Assembly: GCA_963815045.1 (NCBI GenBank) | Contig: CAWFET010000001.1 | Location: 1-64,000 of the forward strand | Direction: 5' to 3' | Length of the DNA stretch: 64,000 bases | DNA from: DASUPK01 sp963815045 | Lineage (GTDB): Bacteria > Actinomycetota > Thermoleophilia > Solirubrobacterales > 70-9 | Made by a program: the position numbers and the translations under genes | The notes under the pieces: generated by a model | Database searches by the model: none | What the model was told of the DNA's origin: nothing | Seen by the model: the letters and a program-made list of their open reading frames with translations, nothing else | Shown: positions 9,245 to 17,037 of the stretch, in pieces | Numbering within the stretch: the stretch's first letter is position 1 | Layout: the number at the start of each line of letters is the position of its first letter

Positions 9245-9748
9245 TCCCGGCCCGATCCTCGAGGCCCTCAACCACGCCGGAGTTGACTACGTCGTGGTCG
9301 GCGGTTGGGCCGCCGTGGCCTACGGGGTCGACCGCGCCACCTTCGACCTTGACATCGTCGTCGACCCGGACGAGCCAAATGCAGCAGCCCTCGCCGAAGC
9401 GCTCCGCGAGCTCGATGCGAAGCGCAGCCTCGGGGCCGATGTAACCGAGCCGCTGGACCTGGACTCGCCCGCTTCTCTGCTGACGACCCCGCTGCGCGCC
9501 ATCACTTCGGAGGGACCCCTCGACGTTCTCACCCGTGTCCCCGGCATCGATTCCTTCTCCGAGCTCCGCGCCGATGCACGCCGGGCAACGCTCGGCGACG
9601 GCACCGAGATGGTCCTCGCCTCCAAGCCGGCCTTGGAGCGCATCAAGGAGGCCGTCGCGAACCAGTCCGATCCCGCTCGCGGCGATCGCGACAGCCGCGA
9701 CCTCGCCGAGCCCGCTGCCTGCCCGATCCCGATCTTCCTCCTGCCTAG
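9225..9748 (+). CDS. MNT/AbiEii-like nucleotidyltransferase (second copy)
   Basis: The ATG at 9225 is followed by ILEALNHAGVDYVVVGGWAA and then DRATFDLDIVVDPDEPNAAA, the GG...DLDI metal-binding core of nucleotidyltransferase-fold proteins. The C-terminal block MVLASKPALERIKEAVANQS fits the family end, where a Lys/Arg-rich helix follows. The first 150 codons are intact; near 9700-9730 one shift appears, after which a TAG at 9746-9748 would end the gene just short of the convergent methyltransferase. It is a paralog in fold of the copy near 7 kb, but clearly different in sequence. The role may be a toxin of a type IV or MNT-type system; the partner is unclear. Confidence 0.55.
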
Positions 9749-9767
9749 CGCTCGACGAAGCCGAGGA

Positions 9768-10408
9768 TCATCTCCTCGGCTTCGTGCCGACCATCAGCGC
9801 CAACTCCAGCCATTTGAACTGGCAATCGACGTCGGCGAACCCGGCATCCCAAAGCCACTCGAGCTGTTCCTTGAGCCCAGCGGAATATCGGCCGGGTCCC
9901 CCTCGGGCATGCCGATCGCCTCCCGAAAACGCCCGTGGGCGTCGAGGCTCCCGGCTTCGACGATGTCCAGGTTGACGAACACGCCGCCGGGTGAGAGCAG
10001 ATCATGAACCTCGGCGAACAGGGCACGCTTTCGCGTGTGTTCAAGGTGATGGATCGCCAGGCCCGAGACCACGGCGTCAAAGGAAGCGGTCTCCGTCAGC
10101 GGCGACCGCAGATCGTGCGAGCGCACCGCAAGGAACGAATCGCCGGCGCAGAGCTCCGATGCGCGAGCGAGCATCGGCTCGGAGAAGTCAAGGCCGATCC
10201 CCAGTGGCTCCGGATGCCGGCTGCTCACCAAGCGCAGTAGCCGTCCATCGCCCGTCCCGAGATCGAGGAAGCGCTCCACCTTCTCGGGTAGCGCGTCGAG
10301 CAGCAGCTCTTCGGCGATCTCACGATGCGGGATCTCTCGCTGCAGATATCCCGCGACGTAATCCGGTTCCCGCCAGACCTCTCGGCCTTCGGCGTTGACC
10401 TCGGTCAA
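9768..10408 (-). CDS. class I SAM-dependent methyltransferase (frameshift near the C-terminus)
   Basis: From the ATG at 10408: FLDLGTGDGRLLRLVSSRHP is the SAM-binding motif I, an acidic residue follows in IGLDFSEPML, and the later strand SFDAVVSGLAIHHLEHTRKR fits motif IV with the usual HHL. Near 9895 the frame changes; the last part in the new frame reads LKEQLEWLWDAGFADVDCQF and ends at the TGA at 9768-9770, a typical methyltransferase ending (hydrophobic strand after GFxDV). About 210 residues. It overlaps the upstream methyltransferase by four bases (ATGA). Substrate unknown. Confidence 0.6.
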
Positions 10409-11154
10409 AGCTCCGCGACCAGCAGCCGCAGTCCCACATCCAGCTCTTCAAGCCCCCGTAGGTGTCCATACCTCTCATCCCAGCGCCCGCTCTCCAGGTC
10501 CGCCCGGAGACGCTCGAGTCCCCGCTCGGTTTGATCGGGCCGCATCCGATGCCAGTTCGAGCTGGCACGGCGGACGATGGGATCGAGGTGAAGCTCCGGA
10601 CGAGCCCACAGGGTCAACACAAAGACATCGCTGCAGTCCCGTGGACAGGCAACGACCTCAACCGCGGCGGACGGAAGCTTCTTCGCCAGCTCGCCGATCG
10701 GGAGGTGTTCGGCCCGACTGATCTCGGCGACCTCGGGGAAGTAGTCAGCGGCGATCCAGGTCTCGGCGACCACCTCTGGATCGGCCGTCAGTACGACGAT
10801 CCGCCTCCTGGCGACGCGCTTCATCTCTCGCAGACCGGCATCGAGGTCTTCCCAGTGATGGATCGTGATGATCGCCATGGCGGCGTCAAAGCTTTCGTCA
10901 GCGAAGGGAAGCTCTTCGGCTCTCGCTTGAACCACCGGCGCCGCGCCGTCGGGGCGCTGGGCGATAATTTCCGCCGACGGCTCGACCGCCGTAACTTCGC
11001 GGTCCGCGGGCTCATACGAACCGGCGCCGGCGCCGACGTTGAGCACGCTCTCCGCATCGCCCAGCGCCGCCTCGATCCTCGCCGCGATCCGTGGGTCGGG
11101 GCGGCGGATCTCGGCGTAGCCGTGCCCGATCGTGTCGTAGGCCGGTTGGCTCAC
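10405..11154 (-). CDS. class I SAM-dependent methyltransferase
   Basis: The start is the GTG at 11154, which overlaps the stop of the upstream membrane protein (GTGA). Motif I is SVLNVGAGAGSYEP, the acidic SAM ligand is in VTAVEPSAEII, and later motifs include FAD-ESFDAAMAIITIHHWED. It reads through to ELDVGLRLLVAEL at 10405. About 249 residues, intact. It resembles UbiE/COQ5-like methyltransferases of unknown substrate. It forms a three-gene unit: membrane protein, this enzyme, then a second methyltransferase, each joined by a four-base overlap. This is the best preserved block in the first 15 kb. Confidence 0.65.
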   Translation of the reverse strand: MSQPAYDTIGHGYAEIRRPDPRIAARIEAALGDAESVLNVGAGAGSYEPADREVTAVEPSAEIIAQRPDGAAPVVQARAEELPFADESFDAAMAIITIHHWEDLDAGLREMKRVARRRIVVLTADPEVVAETWIAADYFPEVAEISRAEHLPIGELAKKLPSAAVEVVACPRDCSDVFVLTLWARPELHLDPIVRRASSNWHRMRPDQTERGLERLRADLESGRWDERYGHLRGLEELDVGLRLLVAEL

Positions 11155-11735
11155 TTCGCGCTTTCCACCGTGAATGTCCTGAGCCGATCCATCAGCAGCA
11201 CCGCGACTCCCACTCCGATCGCGACGATCCCGATCCCCGCCAGGGTCAGCGTGGCATAGCCCCCGATTTGGGAAATGCGTGGAAAGGGCTGCTGCGTGTG
11301 CTGGTTGATGACGAAGAAGAGGCCGATGTTCTGCGAAAGATCGCAGGCCGCGGCGATCGGGCCCGTGAGGGCGAGCACAGAGACGACGGCCCCGAGTCGA
11401 CCCGACCCCGCCCGAGCCAGCGCGCCCCCCACCGCCAGGCAGAGCCCGGCGATCAGCAGGCCATAGGCGATCAGGAAGGGGAAATCGATGACGAGCTGCC
11501 AGGCCGCCGCGACGCGGCCGGGGTGTTCGAGCGTCTCCACCATGCGATGTGACGCCGCGCTCGACCCGGCGAACTCGAGGTCCGTGATACTCACGCCGCG
11601 GTCGTTCATCGTCACGGTTGCCGGCAGCTGAGCGAAGAGGAAGAGCATCGTCAGTACCGCGAGCACGGCGATCCCTCCTGGCCGGCTGATCGTACGGGCG
11701 AATCCGCATCGCTTGGAAACGTCAGTGTTTACCAC
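11151..11735 (-). CDS. four-pass membrane protein
   Basis: From a GTG at 11735: one N-terminal membrane segment (PGGIAVLAVLTMLFLFAQLP), a short external loop (DLEFAGSSAASHRMVETLEH), then three further segments (LVIDFPFLIAYGLLIAGLCL; LGAVVSVLALTGPIAAACDL; GGYATLTLAGIGIVAIGVGV). The layout recalls DUF4386-type membrane proteins, but this is tentative. Upstream start codons extend the frame into a region with an inverted repeat and are less likely. The stop overlaps the GTG of the methyltransferase. It probably heads a three-gene operon. Confidence 0.5.
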   Translation of the reverse strand: MVNTDVSKRCGFARTISRPGGIAVLAVLTMLFLFAQLPATVTMNDRGVSITDLEFAGSSAASHRMVETLEHPGRVAAAWQLVIDFPFLIAYGLLIAGLCLAVGGALARAGSGRLGAVVSVLALTGPIAAACDLSQNIGLFFVINQHTQQPFPRISQIGGYATLTLAGIGIVAIGVGVAVLLMDRLRTFTVESAK

Positions 11736-12076
11736 GGCCCCAAATCTACCCGGCGCTGAACCCATCCGATCGGCGATACCGGGAGAGCGATTCGGGCGTA
11801 GTGGGCCCGGTCGCTCTCCCAAGAGGGAATCGATTCACGCCTCCCCACCGTCTCAGGGGGGCCATGGGTTGTAGACGAATCCTTAGCCGGCGCGTCTACC
11901 ACCGCTCCGCATGGGCAATGCGGTTTGCGCCCGACTCCCGCCGCCGACCACGCACACACACGATGTGTGCGCACGTGGTCGGCTGCGTCCATCGGGCAGG
12001 GGCTGGCGGGGCGAGTGGCTGGGGCGGTCTGGCGAGAGGGGGAAGGAGAGAGAGTAAGGAAGGAGGAGGGGGGCTG
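11736..12076. other. intergenic, A/C-rich simple patches
   Basis: About 340 bases upstream of the membrane-protein operon. It holds an inverted repeat (GGGAGAGCG near 11780 and CGCTCTCCC near 11812), a CACACACA patch at about 11952 and a purine-rich stretch (12030-12075) that ends in a Shine-Dalgarno-like GGAGGAGGGG. No gene is supported. Confidence 0.45.
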
Positions 12077-12344
12077 ATGCCGGGGGGGAGAACGGATCGG
12101 ACCAGCGACGCGACCTGGAGGTATTGGAGTTCATCGCTCGCTTCGGCGTGGTGCCACGCCAGGCGGTGGCTCGTCTGGGCCGGGACCGGACGAAAGGCGG
12201 TGACCCTGACCCGTGAGCGTCGCCTCCGTCTCGCGGGCCTCCGCCGTCTTCCCCGCGCTCGGGGAGAGGGGGCCCTTCGTCCTCGCCACCTGGGCCGGGC
12301 TCGGCGCGTGCGCCATGCTTGTCGACACTCAAGGCACGCCGTGA
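12077..12344 (+). pseudogene. winged-helix-like (replication-relaxation-type) protein, frameshifted
   Basis: An ATG at 12077 follows a strong purine-rich ribosome site. It enters a run of seven G; one extra G would put it in frame with DLEVLEFIARFGVVPRQAVA, a first helix-turn-helix pair typical of proteins that scan DNA in mobile elements. The next frame continues WAGTGRKAVTLTRERRLRLA, and another gives VFPALGERGPFVLATWAGLG, ending at the TGA at 12342-12344. The family call is from the motif pattern LEFIARFG...R-E-R-R-L...AGL and is tentative. The break in the G run is a typical sequencing-error site. Confidence 0.35.
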
Positions 12345-12443
12345 CACGTGCGCCGGGCATCACGAGCGGTGAATGCCCGGCGCTCACCCACATCGCAATT
12401 GTCCAATCGAGACTAACTCCCACGACTGCAACAATCGACCGCG

Positions 12444-12587
12444 GTGAAGCCTGACGCGGACACGACTTCCAAGCGCAAGGCGTCGAAGCTTCCCTTCGCC
12501 CTGCGCGGGAGTCGTGACGACCGGCGCTCGAAGATCCGAGCGGCGATCCGAGCAAACCGCGAAACGCTTCGTCGGCTCGCCAAGTAG
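12444..12587 (+). CDS. small basic protein
   Basis: A GTG at 12444 opens an intact 47-codon frame, VKPDADTTSKRKASKLPFAL, ending ANRETLRRLAK at the TAG at 12585-12587. It is strongly basic (about one third Lys/Arg) and could bind nucleic acid. No clear ribosome site is present, and no family is recognised. Intactness in this damaged region, and the composition, are the reasons to list it. Confidence 0.4.
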   Translation: MKPDADTTSKRKASKLPFALRGSRDDRRSKIRAAIRANRETLRRLAK

Positions 12588-12915
12588 TCATTGGTGACTC
12601 GCTGCTTGAGGCCAGAACCACGACGGGGTGAGCGACACTCACCGACACACGCCTCTTCGGTCTCCGTAGGGCGAACCTGGGTCCGAGCGCCTGCCTCCAG
12701 GGTCTCCGTCTACACGGCCAAGCTGACCCCCGGCTTCGTGCCTTCCACCCGGCAGGCAGGCCTTTGCAGCTCCGCTCGATTTTGCCCCGACGGCTCACGG
12801 CGCAAGGTCGCTTCGCTCCCTTCCCCTCGCTTCGTCGGTGCGCCGCTCGCCTTCCCGGGGCTGAGTCGCTTCGCAAGCAAAGACCAAGCCCCACCGGGCA
12901 CGGAAGGAGAAGCAC
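12588..12915. other. ssb leader, no gene recognised
   Basis: About 330 bases without a supported gene. Only the last bases carry a recognisable signal: GGAAGGAG at 12901-12908, a strong ribosome site placed for the ATG of ssb at 12916. Confidence 0.5.
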
Positions 12916-13234
12916 ATGAACAGCGTCAACCTGGTCGGTCGACTCACCAAGGACCCCGAGCTCTCCGAGCGCGACGGCACCAAGGTCTGCGACCTGCGGA
13001 TCGCGGTCAACGGCCGCGGCAAGATGCCGCCGCTCTACATCGACGTGGCGAGCCTTCAACCGCCAGGCCGAGGCCTGCGCGCAGCACCTCTCCAAGGGCT
13101 CGCGCGTCGGCGTCGACGGCAGCCTGCGGCTCTCCCAGTGGCAGTCGAACGGCACCCCCCGCTCGCGCCACTCGGTGGTCGCGCGCGAGGTCCAGTTCCT
13201 GGACTCACAAGCCCGAGCGCTCGGACGAGGCTAG
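12916..13234 (+). pseudogene. ssb: short single-stranded DNA-binding protein, one frameshift
   Basis: After a strong ribosome site the ATG at 12916 gives MNSVNLVGRLTKDPELSERD and CDLRIAVNGRG, the N-terminal OB-fold of SSB. Near 13050 one extra base (CCTTC for CTTC) shifts the frame; the next frame continues NRQAEACAQHLSKGSRVGVD, GSLRLSQWQ and SVVAREVQFLD, matching the standard SSB core. It ends at the TAG at 13232-13234 with only about 105 residues. The acidic DDDIPF-type tip that recruits partner proteins in cellular SSBs is absent, as in many element-borne SSBs. It serves replication or transfer of the element. A strong terminator follows. Confidence 0.7.
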
Positions 13235-13269
13235 CGGAGCACGACTCCTAGCCGTCCCGATTCGCCCGG

Positions 13270-13297
13270 AGGCCCGGCGCCGCAAGGCGCCGGGCCT
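13270..13297 (+). terminator. intrinsic terminator after ssb
   Basis: A perfect 12-bp stem, AGGCCCGGCGCC with GGCGCCGGGCCT, closed by the tetraloop GCAA and followed by CTTCCC. The location, 35 bases past the ssb stop, fits transcription termination. Confidence 0.65.
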
Positions 13298-13466
13298 CTT
13301 CCCTGCCTGAGAGGGGTGTCGATTCGGGCCCAGTCACCGTCTTGGAGGTGATGAATTTCTCCCGCCCCAGGCACCCCGCAGCAGCGAGAGGCCGTTCGTC
13401 GGGCGCGACGGCCGCGACTTGGGCGAGGGGGAGGGGGAGTGCGGCGTTGCAAGAGGGCTTACCCAG

Positions 13467-13823
13467 GTGAGCTTGAACGATCAAGACGTGGAGGCCATTG
13501 CCAGGCGCGTCGTGGAGATCTTGCGCGAATCCGGTGAACCCGCACCGCAGACAACCCATCGCGCCGCCGTGCGCCTGGTCGACGCCGCCACGCTCGCCCG
13601 GCTCTTCGACGTCAACCGAGACTGGGTCTACGCCCACGCGAAGGAGCTCGGAGCGATCCGTCTCGGCGGCGAGAAGGGAAGGCTCCGTTTCGACCTGGAG
13701 GTCGTTCGCAGCCGCCTCGACCCTGGCGAAGCCGACACGCCACACCCGCCTCGCCGGAGAACCCGGGGGCCGCAGGTGCGGCGGTATAACGGAAGCACTC
13801 GCAAGCGATCGGGAGTGAGCTGA
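13467..13823 (+). CDS. HTH DNA-binding / excisionase-like protein
   Basis: From the GTG at 13467: an N-terminal helix (LNDQDVEAIARRVVEILRES), then a helix-turn-helix of the MerR/excisionase type (LVDAATLARLFDVNRDWVYA, followed by HAKELGAIRLGGEKGRLRFD, where the wing ends in an RFD strand). The basic tail (PPRRRTRG, STRKRSG) is as expected. It has about 118 residues and is intact. The stop overlaps the ATG of the integrase (TGATG), so the two are co-translated. It likely directs excision of the element. A GTG further upstream (13419) would add a Gly/Glu stretch of no recognisable character. Confidence 0.65.
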   Translation: MSLNDQDVEAIARRVVEILRESGEPAPQTTHRAAVRLVDAATLARLFDVNRDWVYAHAKELGAIRLGGEKGRLRFDLEVVRSRLDPGEADTPHPPRRRTRGPQVRRYNGSTRKRSGVS

Positions 13824-15334
13824 TGCCACCTCAGCCGAAAGGCTCAATCGAGATAAGACCCCTCGCCGACGGCTCTCGTGCCTTCGGCCTTCGCTTCCGC
13901 GCTCACGGCGAGCGGCAGCGCATCGTCCTGCACGAGGCCGCAGGCTGCGACTGCGGCTGCGGAGGTGGCTGGGACGAACGGACCGCGCGTCGTGAGCTCG
14001 GCAACATCCTCGCGCGGGTGCGGGCCGGAGTCTGGAAGCCGCCCGAGGCCGCCGCACCCAACACCGTCGCTGACAGCCCCGGCCCCGACCTTCGAGGCCT
14101 ACGCCAGCTGGTGGCTGCAGGCGAAGATCGACGGGCTGCTCGGAGAGAAGCCGATCTCGACCGCAACTGCGAATGACTATCGCTGGCGCCTCGACCGGCA
14201 CCTGCTGCCCTTCTTCGCCCACCACCGGCTCGATCAGATCGACAAGGAGCTCTGTCTTCAGTTCAAGTCCCACAAGCTCCGCGAGGCCGCCGAGCTCCGC
14301 GAGGCAATCGCCGCCGGCGCTGAGCTCAGAGACCGCCTCGGCCGATTGGAGCGTCCGCTCGGACCGTCGTCGTTGCGCAAGCTCTCGACTGCCTGGCGGC
14401 GATCCTCGACGAGGCGATCGAGGACGGCCACACCGATCACAACCCGGTGCGCTCGAAGCGCATGCGGGTCCGCGTTCCGAAGCCGAAGCGAACCTTTCTC
14501 GAGATGGACGAGCTCGCCTGCTTGCTGGACGCCGCGGCCGAACAGGACATCCAGCTCCCGCAGAGCGTCTCAGAGGATGTCGGGCCGACGACCGCGATGG
14601 TTCGCGGCTTCCTCGCCAGGGCTGCGCCCGACTCAGATTGCCGCCGAGCTTGGCATCGCCAAATCCACCGTCAGCCACCATCTGCGAGTACTCGGTGCCC
14701 AGGTGGGCCGCGGCTACGCTGGGCGCCGCATCGTCTGCGAGATCCTCGGCCGCAGCGGGGTGCGAGCCAGCGAGCTCTGTGATCTTCGGATCGGTCAGGT
14801 TCGCCTGCACGAACCGGCCGGCGCTCGCTTTCACATCTCGGACTCCAAGACCGAGAGCGGTGTCCGGGAGGTGCAGATGAGCCCCGACCTGGTCGAGGCG
14901 GCGGTCACCCACCTGGACCGTCTACGCCGAATCGGCGCCCCCGATGGTCCCGACGACTACCTGGTCCCGAATCTGCGCGGCGGCCGGATCAGCCGGCAAC
15001 GGGTCGGCCAGATCGTCGGCGACGCCGCTCGCCTCGCCAGCAGCGCCTCGAGCAGAAGGGCCTGCCGCCGCTTCCCAACGTCACGCCGCACACCCTCCGC
15101 CGCACCTACATCTCCATCGCCCTGCTCGCCAACAACTTCGACGTCAAGTGGGTGATGGGCCAGGTCGGGCACGCCGACTCGAAGATGACCCTCGACGTCT
15201 ACGCGCAGCTCGAGCAGCGCGTCGATCGCAGCCACGGCACCAGCTTCGACCGGCTGATCAGGCGGGCTCGCGAGCAGATGGCGGGCGTCGACGAAAGCGC
15301 CGTTCAGACTCGTCAGAGCCCGTTGAGGAGCTGA
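13823..15334 (+). pseudogene. tyrosine recombinase (integrase) with inserted HTH, four frameshifts
   Basis: Pieces in successive frames: an N-terminal domain with a Cys cluster (GCDCGCGGG), a SAM-like core-binding domain (FEAYASWWLQAKIDGLLGEK; RWRLDRHLLPFFAHHRLDQI), a linker (RVPKPKRTFLEMDELACLLD), a HTH (LRPTQIAAELGIAKSTVSHH), and the catalytic domain. The catalytic residues are all present: Arg in SGVRASELCDLR, His-x-x-Arg in HTLRRTYISIALL, and His...Tyr in QVGHADSKMTLDVYAQ. Breaks lie near 14080, 14370, 14610 and 15040. About 500 residues when joined. It ends 102 bases from the 3' end of tRNA-Phe, the probable integration target. If the breaks are real the element is locked in place. Confidence 0.75.
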
Positions 15335-15436
15335 TTGGGCCACGTTTGGGCCAAGACCCCGGAATCTCACCGGCGACCCCCTCTCAGGAGCAGGGGGCAG
15401 GTGATCGCAAACCGCATCAGCAAGCCGATTCTGAAA

Positions 15437-15480
15437 TGGCGAGGGCCAGAATCGAACTGGCGACACCACGATTTTCAGTC
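15437..15480. other. probable integration site (tRNA-Phe 3' half)
   Basis: The 3' half of tRNA-Phe faces the integrase gene, the usual geometry when a tyrosine recombinase inserts an element at a tRNA. No second copy of this stretch is visible in bases 1-15436, so the other attachment site would lie left of the window. Inference from layout only. Confidence 0.45.
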
Positions 15481-15509
15481 GTGTGCTCTACCAACTGAGC
15501 TACCTCGCC
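15437..15509 (-). tRNA. tRNA-Phe(GAA)
   Basis: A 73-base cloverleaf on the minus strand: acceptor GGCGAGG/CCTCGCC with discriminator A, D-arm GCTCAGTTGGTAGAGC, anticodon stem CACGA/TCGTG around the loop CTGAAAA (anticodon GAA), and T-arm GCCAG-TTCGATT-CTGGC. CCA is not encoded. It is intact despite the neighbouring integrase, as expected if integration recreates the 3' end of the gene. Confidence 0.95.
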
Positions 15510-15551
15510 GGGGCGGCCGCAAAGGCTAGACGACCGGCTAGCGTCCGAGGA

Positions 15552-16566
15552 GTGATCAGGAGCATCGTCGCGGCCGGCGCGGTCGTCCTCGTCGTCACGT
15601 CGGCGTCGGGTGCCACCGAGCAGCCGCCCGAGCCGCTCTCCATCGCTCTCCCCTCAGCCTCGGTTCCGAAGCGGCTGGCTCCCCTGGGCCCCGGTGCGCC
15701 CCGCTGGGCCCGCCGGCTCTACCGCCGGTCCGCCCAGGTCCTGGTCGCGCTGACCGACCGCAACGGCGCGCTGGTCGCCGGTCACCGCGACGGCTGGGAT
15801 TACGTCTGGCCGCGCGACGCCGCGGCCGGGGCGATCGCGCTGGACGCCGCCGGGCTCGATCGTGAGGCGGGCCGCGTGGTTGCCTTCTTGACCAGCCTCG
15901 ATGTCAATGACGCCGCGCGGTTCTATCCCGACGGAGACCGGGTGCCGGGACGAACTGCGGCTGGGGATGGGGAGGGCTGGATCGCGGCGGCGAATCGGGC
16001 TGTCGGCGAGTCTGTGCACGTCCGTGGTCGTATATCGACCACAGATCGCCACGAACCCCTCGATTGGCAAGACCGCCAGGACTACGGGGAGAACGTCACG
16101 GGTGACCTGCTGGGCAACGCGATCGCTGCGGGCGTCCCGGCAGATGAGATCAAGCGGCGCTTTCTGACCTTCGCGCGGCCTCGTTCGTGAGGAGGGCTCG
16201 AGCGAGCTGGACTCCTCGGCCGCCTGGGCCCTGACCGTCTTCCCCAGCCGGGGTCTGCGCGGAGCGGTCGAGACCACGCTGCTCGCGCTCACGCGTGAAT
16301 CGACCCCCTACGGCATCCCGCCGATCGAAGGCTGGACCCCGGGCGAGGTCTGGACCGCCCCGACCGCGTGGTCGGCCTGGGCGCTGGCGGAGCTCGGTGA
16401 GGACCGGGCCGCGGACCGCCTGCTGGGTGAGCTGCGACGAGCGGAGACTCCGGTCGGGACCCTGCCGGAGAGGGTTGATGCGCGCACCGGTCAACCGACC
16501 TCGACCACCCCGCTGGCCTGGTCCCATGCCTTGGCGATTCTCGCGCTGCGCGCTCGCTATCCCTGA
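15552..16566 (+). pseudogene. secreted GH15-like glucoamylase, one frameshift
   Basis: From the GTG at 15552 there is a signal peptide (RSIVAAGAVVLVVTSASGAT). The catalytic region starts with the motif GWDYVWPRDAAAGAIALDAA, found in glucan 1,4-alpha-glucosidases of family GH15, followed by DREAGRVVAFLTSLDVND and NVTGDLLGNAIAAG. Near 16178 the frame slips by one; the rest reads LVREEGSSELDSSAAWALTV, PIEGWTPGEVWTAPTAW and TSTTPLAWSHALAILALRAR, the expected end of the (alpha/alpha)6 barrel. About 338 residues, shorter than full GH15 enzymes with accessory domains. The stop overlaps the convergent LOG-type gene by ten bases. Confidence 0.6.
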
Positions 16567-17037
16567 GCGGCCGAGAGAGCCGTGCTGACCGCCTCATCGG
16601 CCGACTCGACCTCGACGATCCCCAGGTCGGTGCCGGCGCGGTTCCGCAGTGTCCAGCTGTGGATGGCGACGACCGGGCGGCCGAGCTTGCGGGCGTGGGC
16701 AATCTCCGAAAGCGTTCCCCACTCACCGCCGATCGCGATGACGGCCGCGCCCGACGCGACCACCGCCAGGTTTCTCGCCTCGCCGACGCCGGTGGCTATC
16801 GCGTGGGTGACGTAGGGGTTTGCCTCGGCTCGGTGAGGTGCTGGGGAGGACGCCGACAACGGTCCCGCCCGCCTCCGAGGCGCCCTTCGATGCGGCCTCC
16901 ATCACGCCCGTTCGCCCGCCGCAGACGAGCACCGCGCCCGCCTCGGCGATCCCGCGCCCCACGGCCTCGGCTGTCTGAATGATCTCCGGCTCCCCCTCGG
17001 CGCCGCCGATGACGGAGATCTGCAGCCGGCCGCTCAC
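16557..17037 (-). pseudogene. LOG-family (TIGR00725-like) nucleotide-binding protein, one frameshift
   Basis: The GTG at 17037 overlaps the helicase stop (GTGA). N-terminal part: QISVIGGAEGEPEIIQTAEA and GAVLVCGGRTGVMEAASKGA, the Rossmann GG...GGxxGxM pattern of LOG/lysine-decarboxylase-like proteins. Near 16850 the frame shifts; the rest reads NPYVTHAIATGVGEARNLAV, then VIAIGGEWGTLSEIAHARKL, with the GGxxGTxxE motif that binds the nucleotide. About 160 residues. Family members cleave or bind AMP-linked cytokinin precursors or are orphan; the short TIGR00725 group has no known reaction. Co-translation with the DUF1998 helicase is notable. Confidence 0.6.

Noticed and set aside
12030..12095. 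Purine-rich run as a possible repeat or origin element
   Set aside because: It is best explained as a ribosome site and start of the winged-helix-like gene with a G homopolymer; no iterons or DnaA boxes seen.
11896..13155. Long minus-strand frame of 419 codons
   Set aside because: Antisense to ssb and to the small genes at 12.1-12.6 kb; Arg/Pro-rich shadow without motifs.
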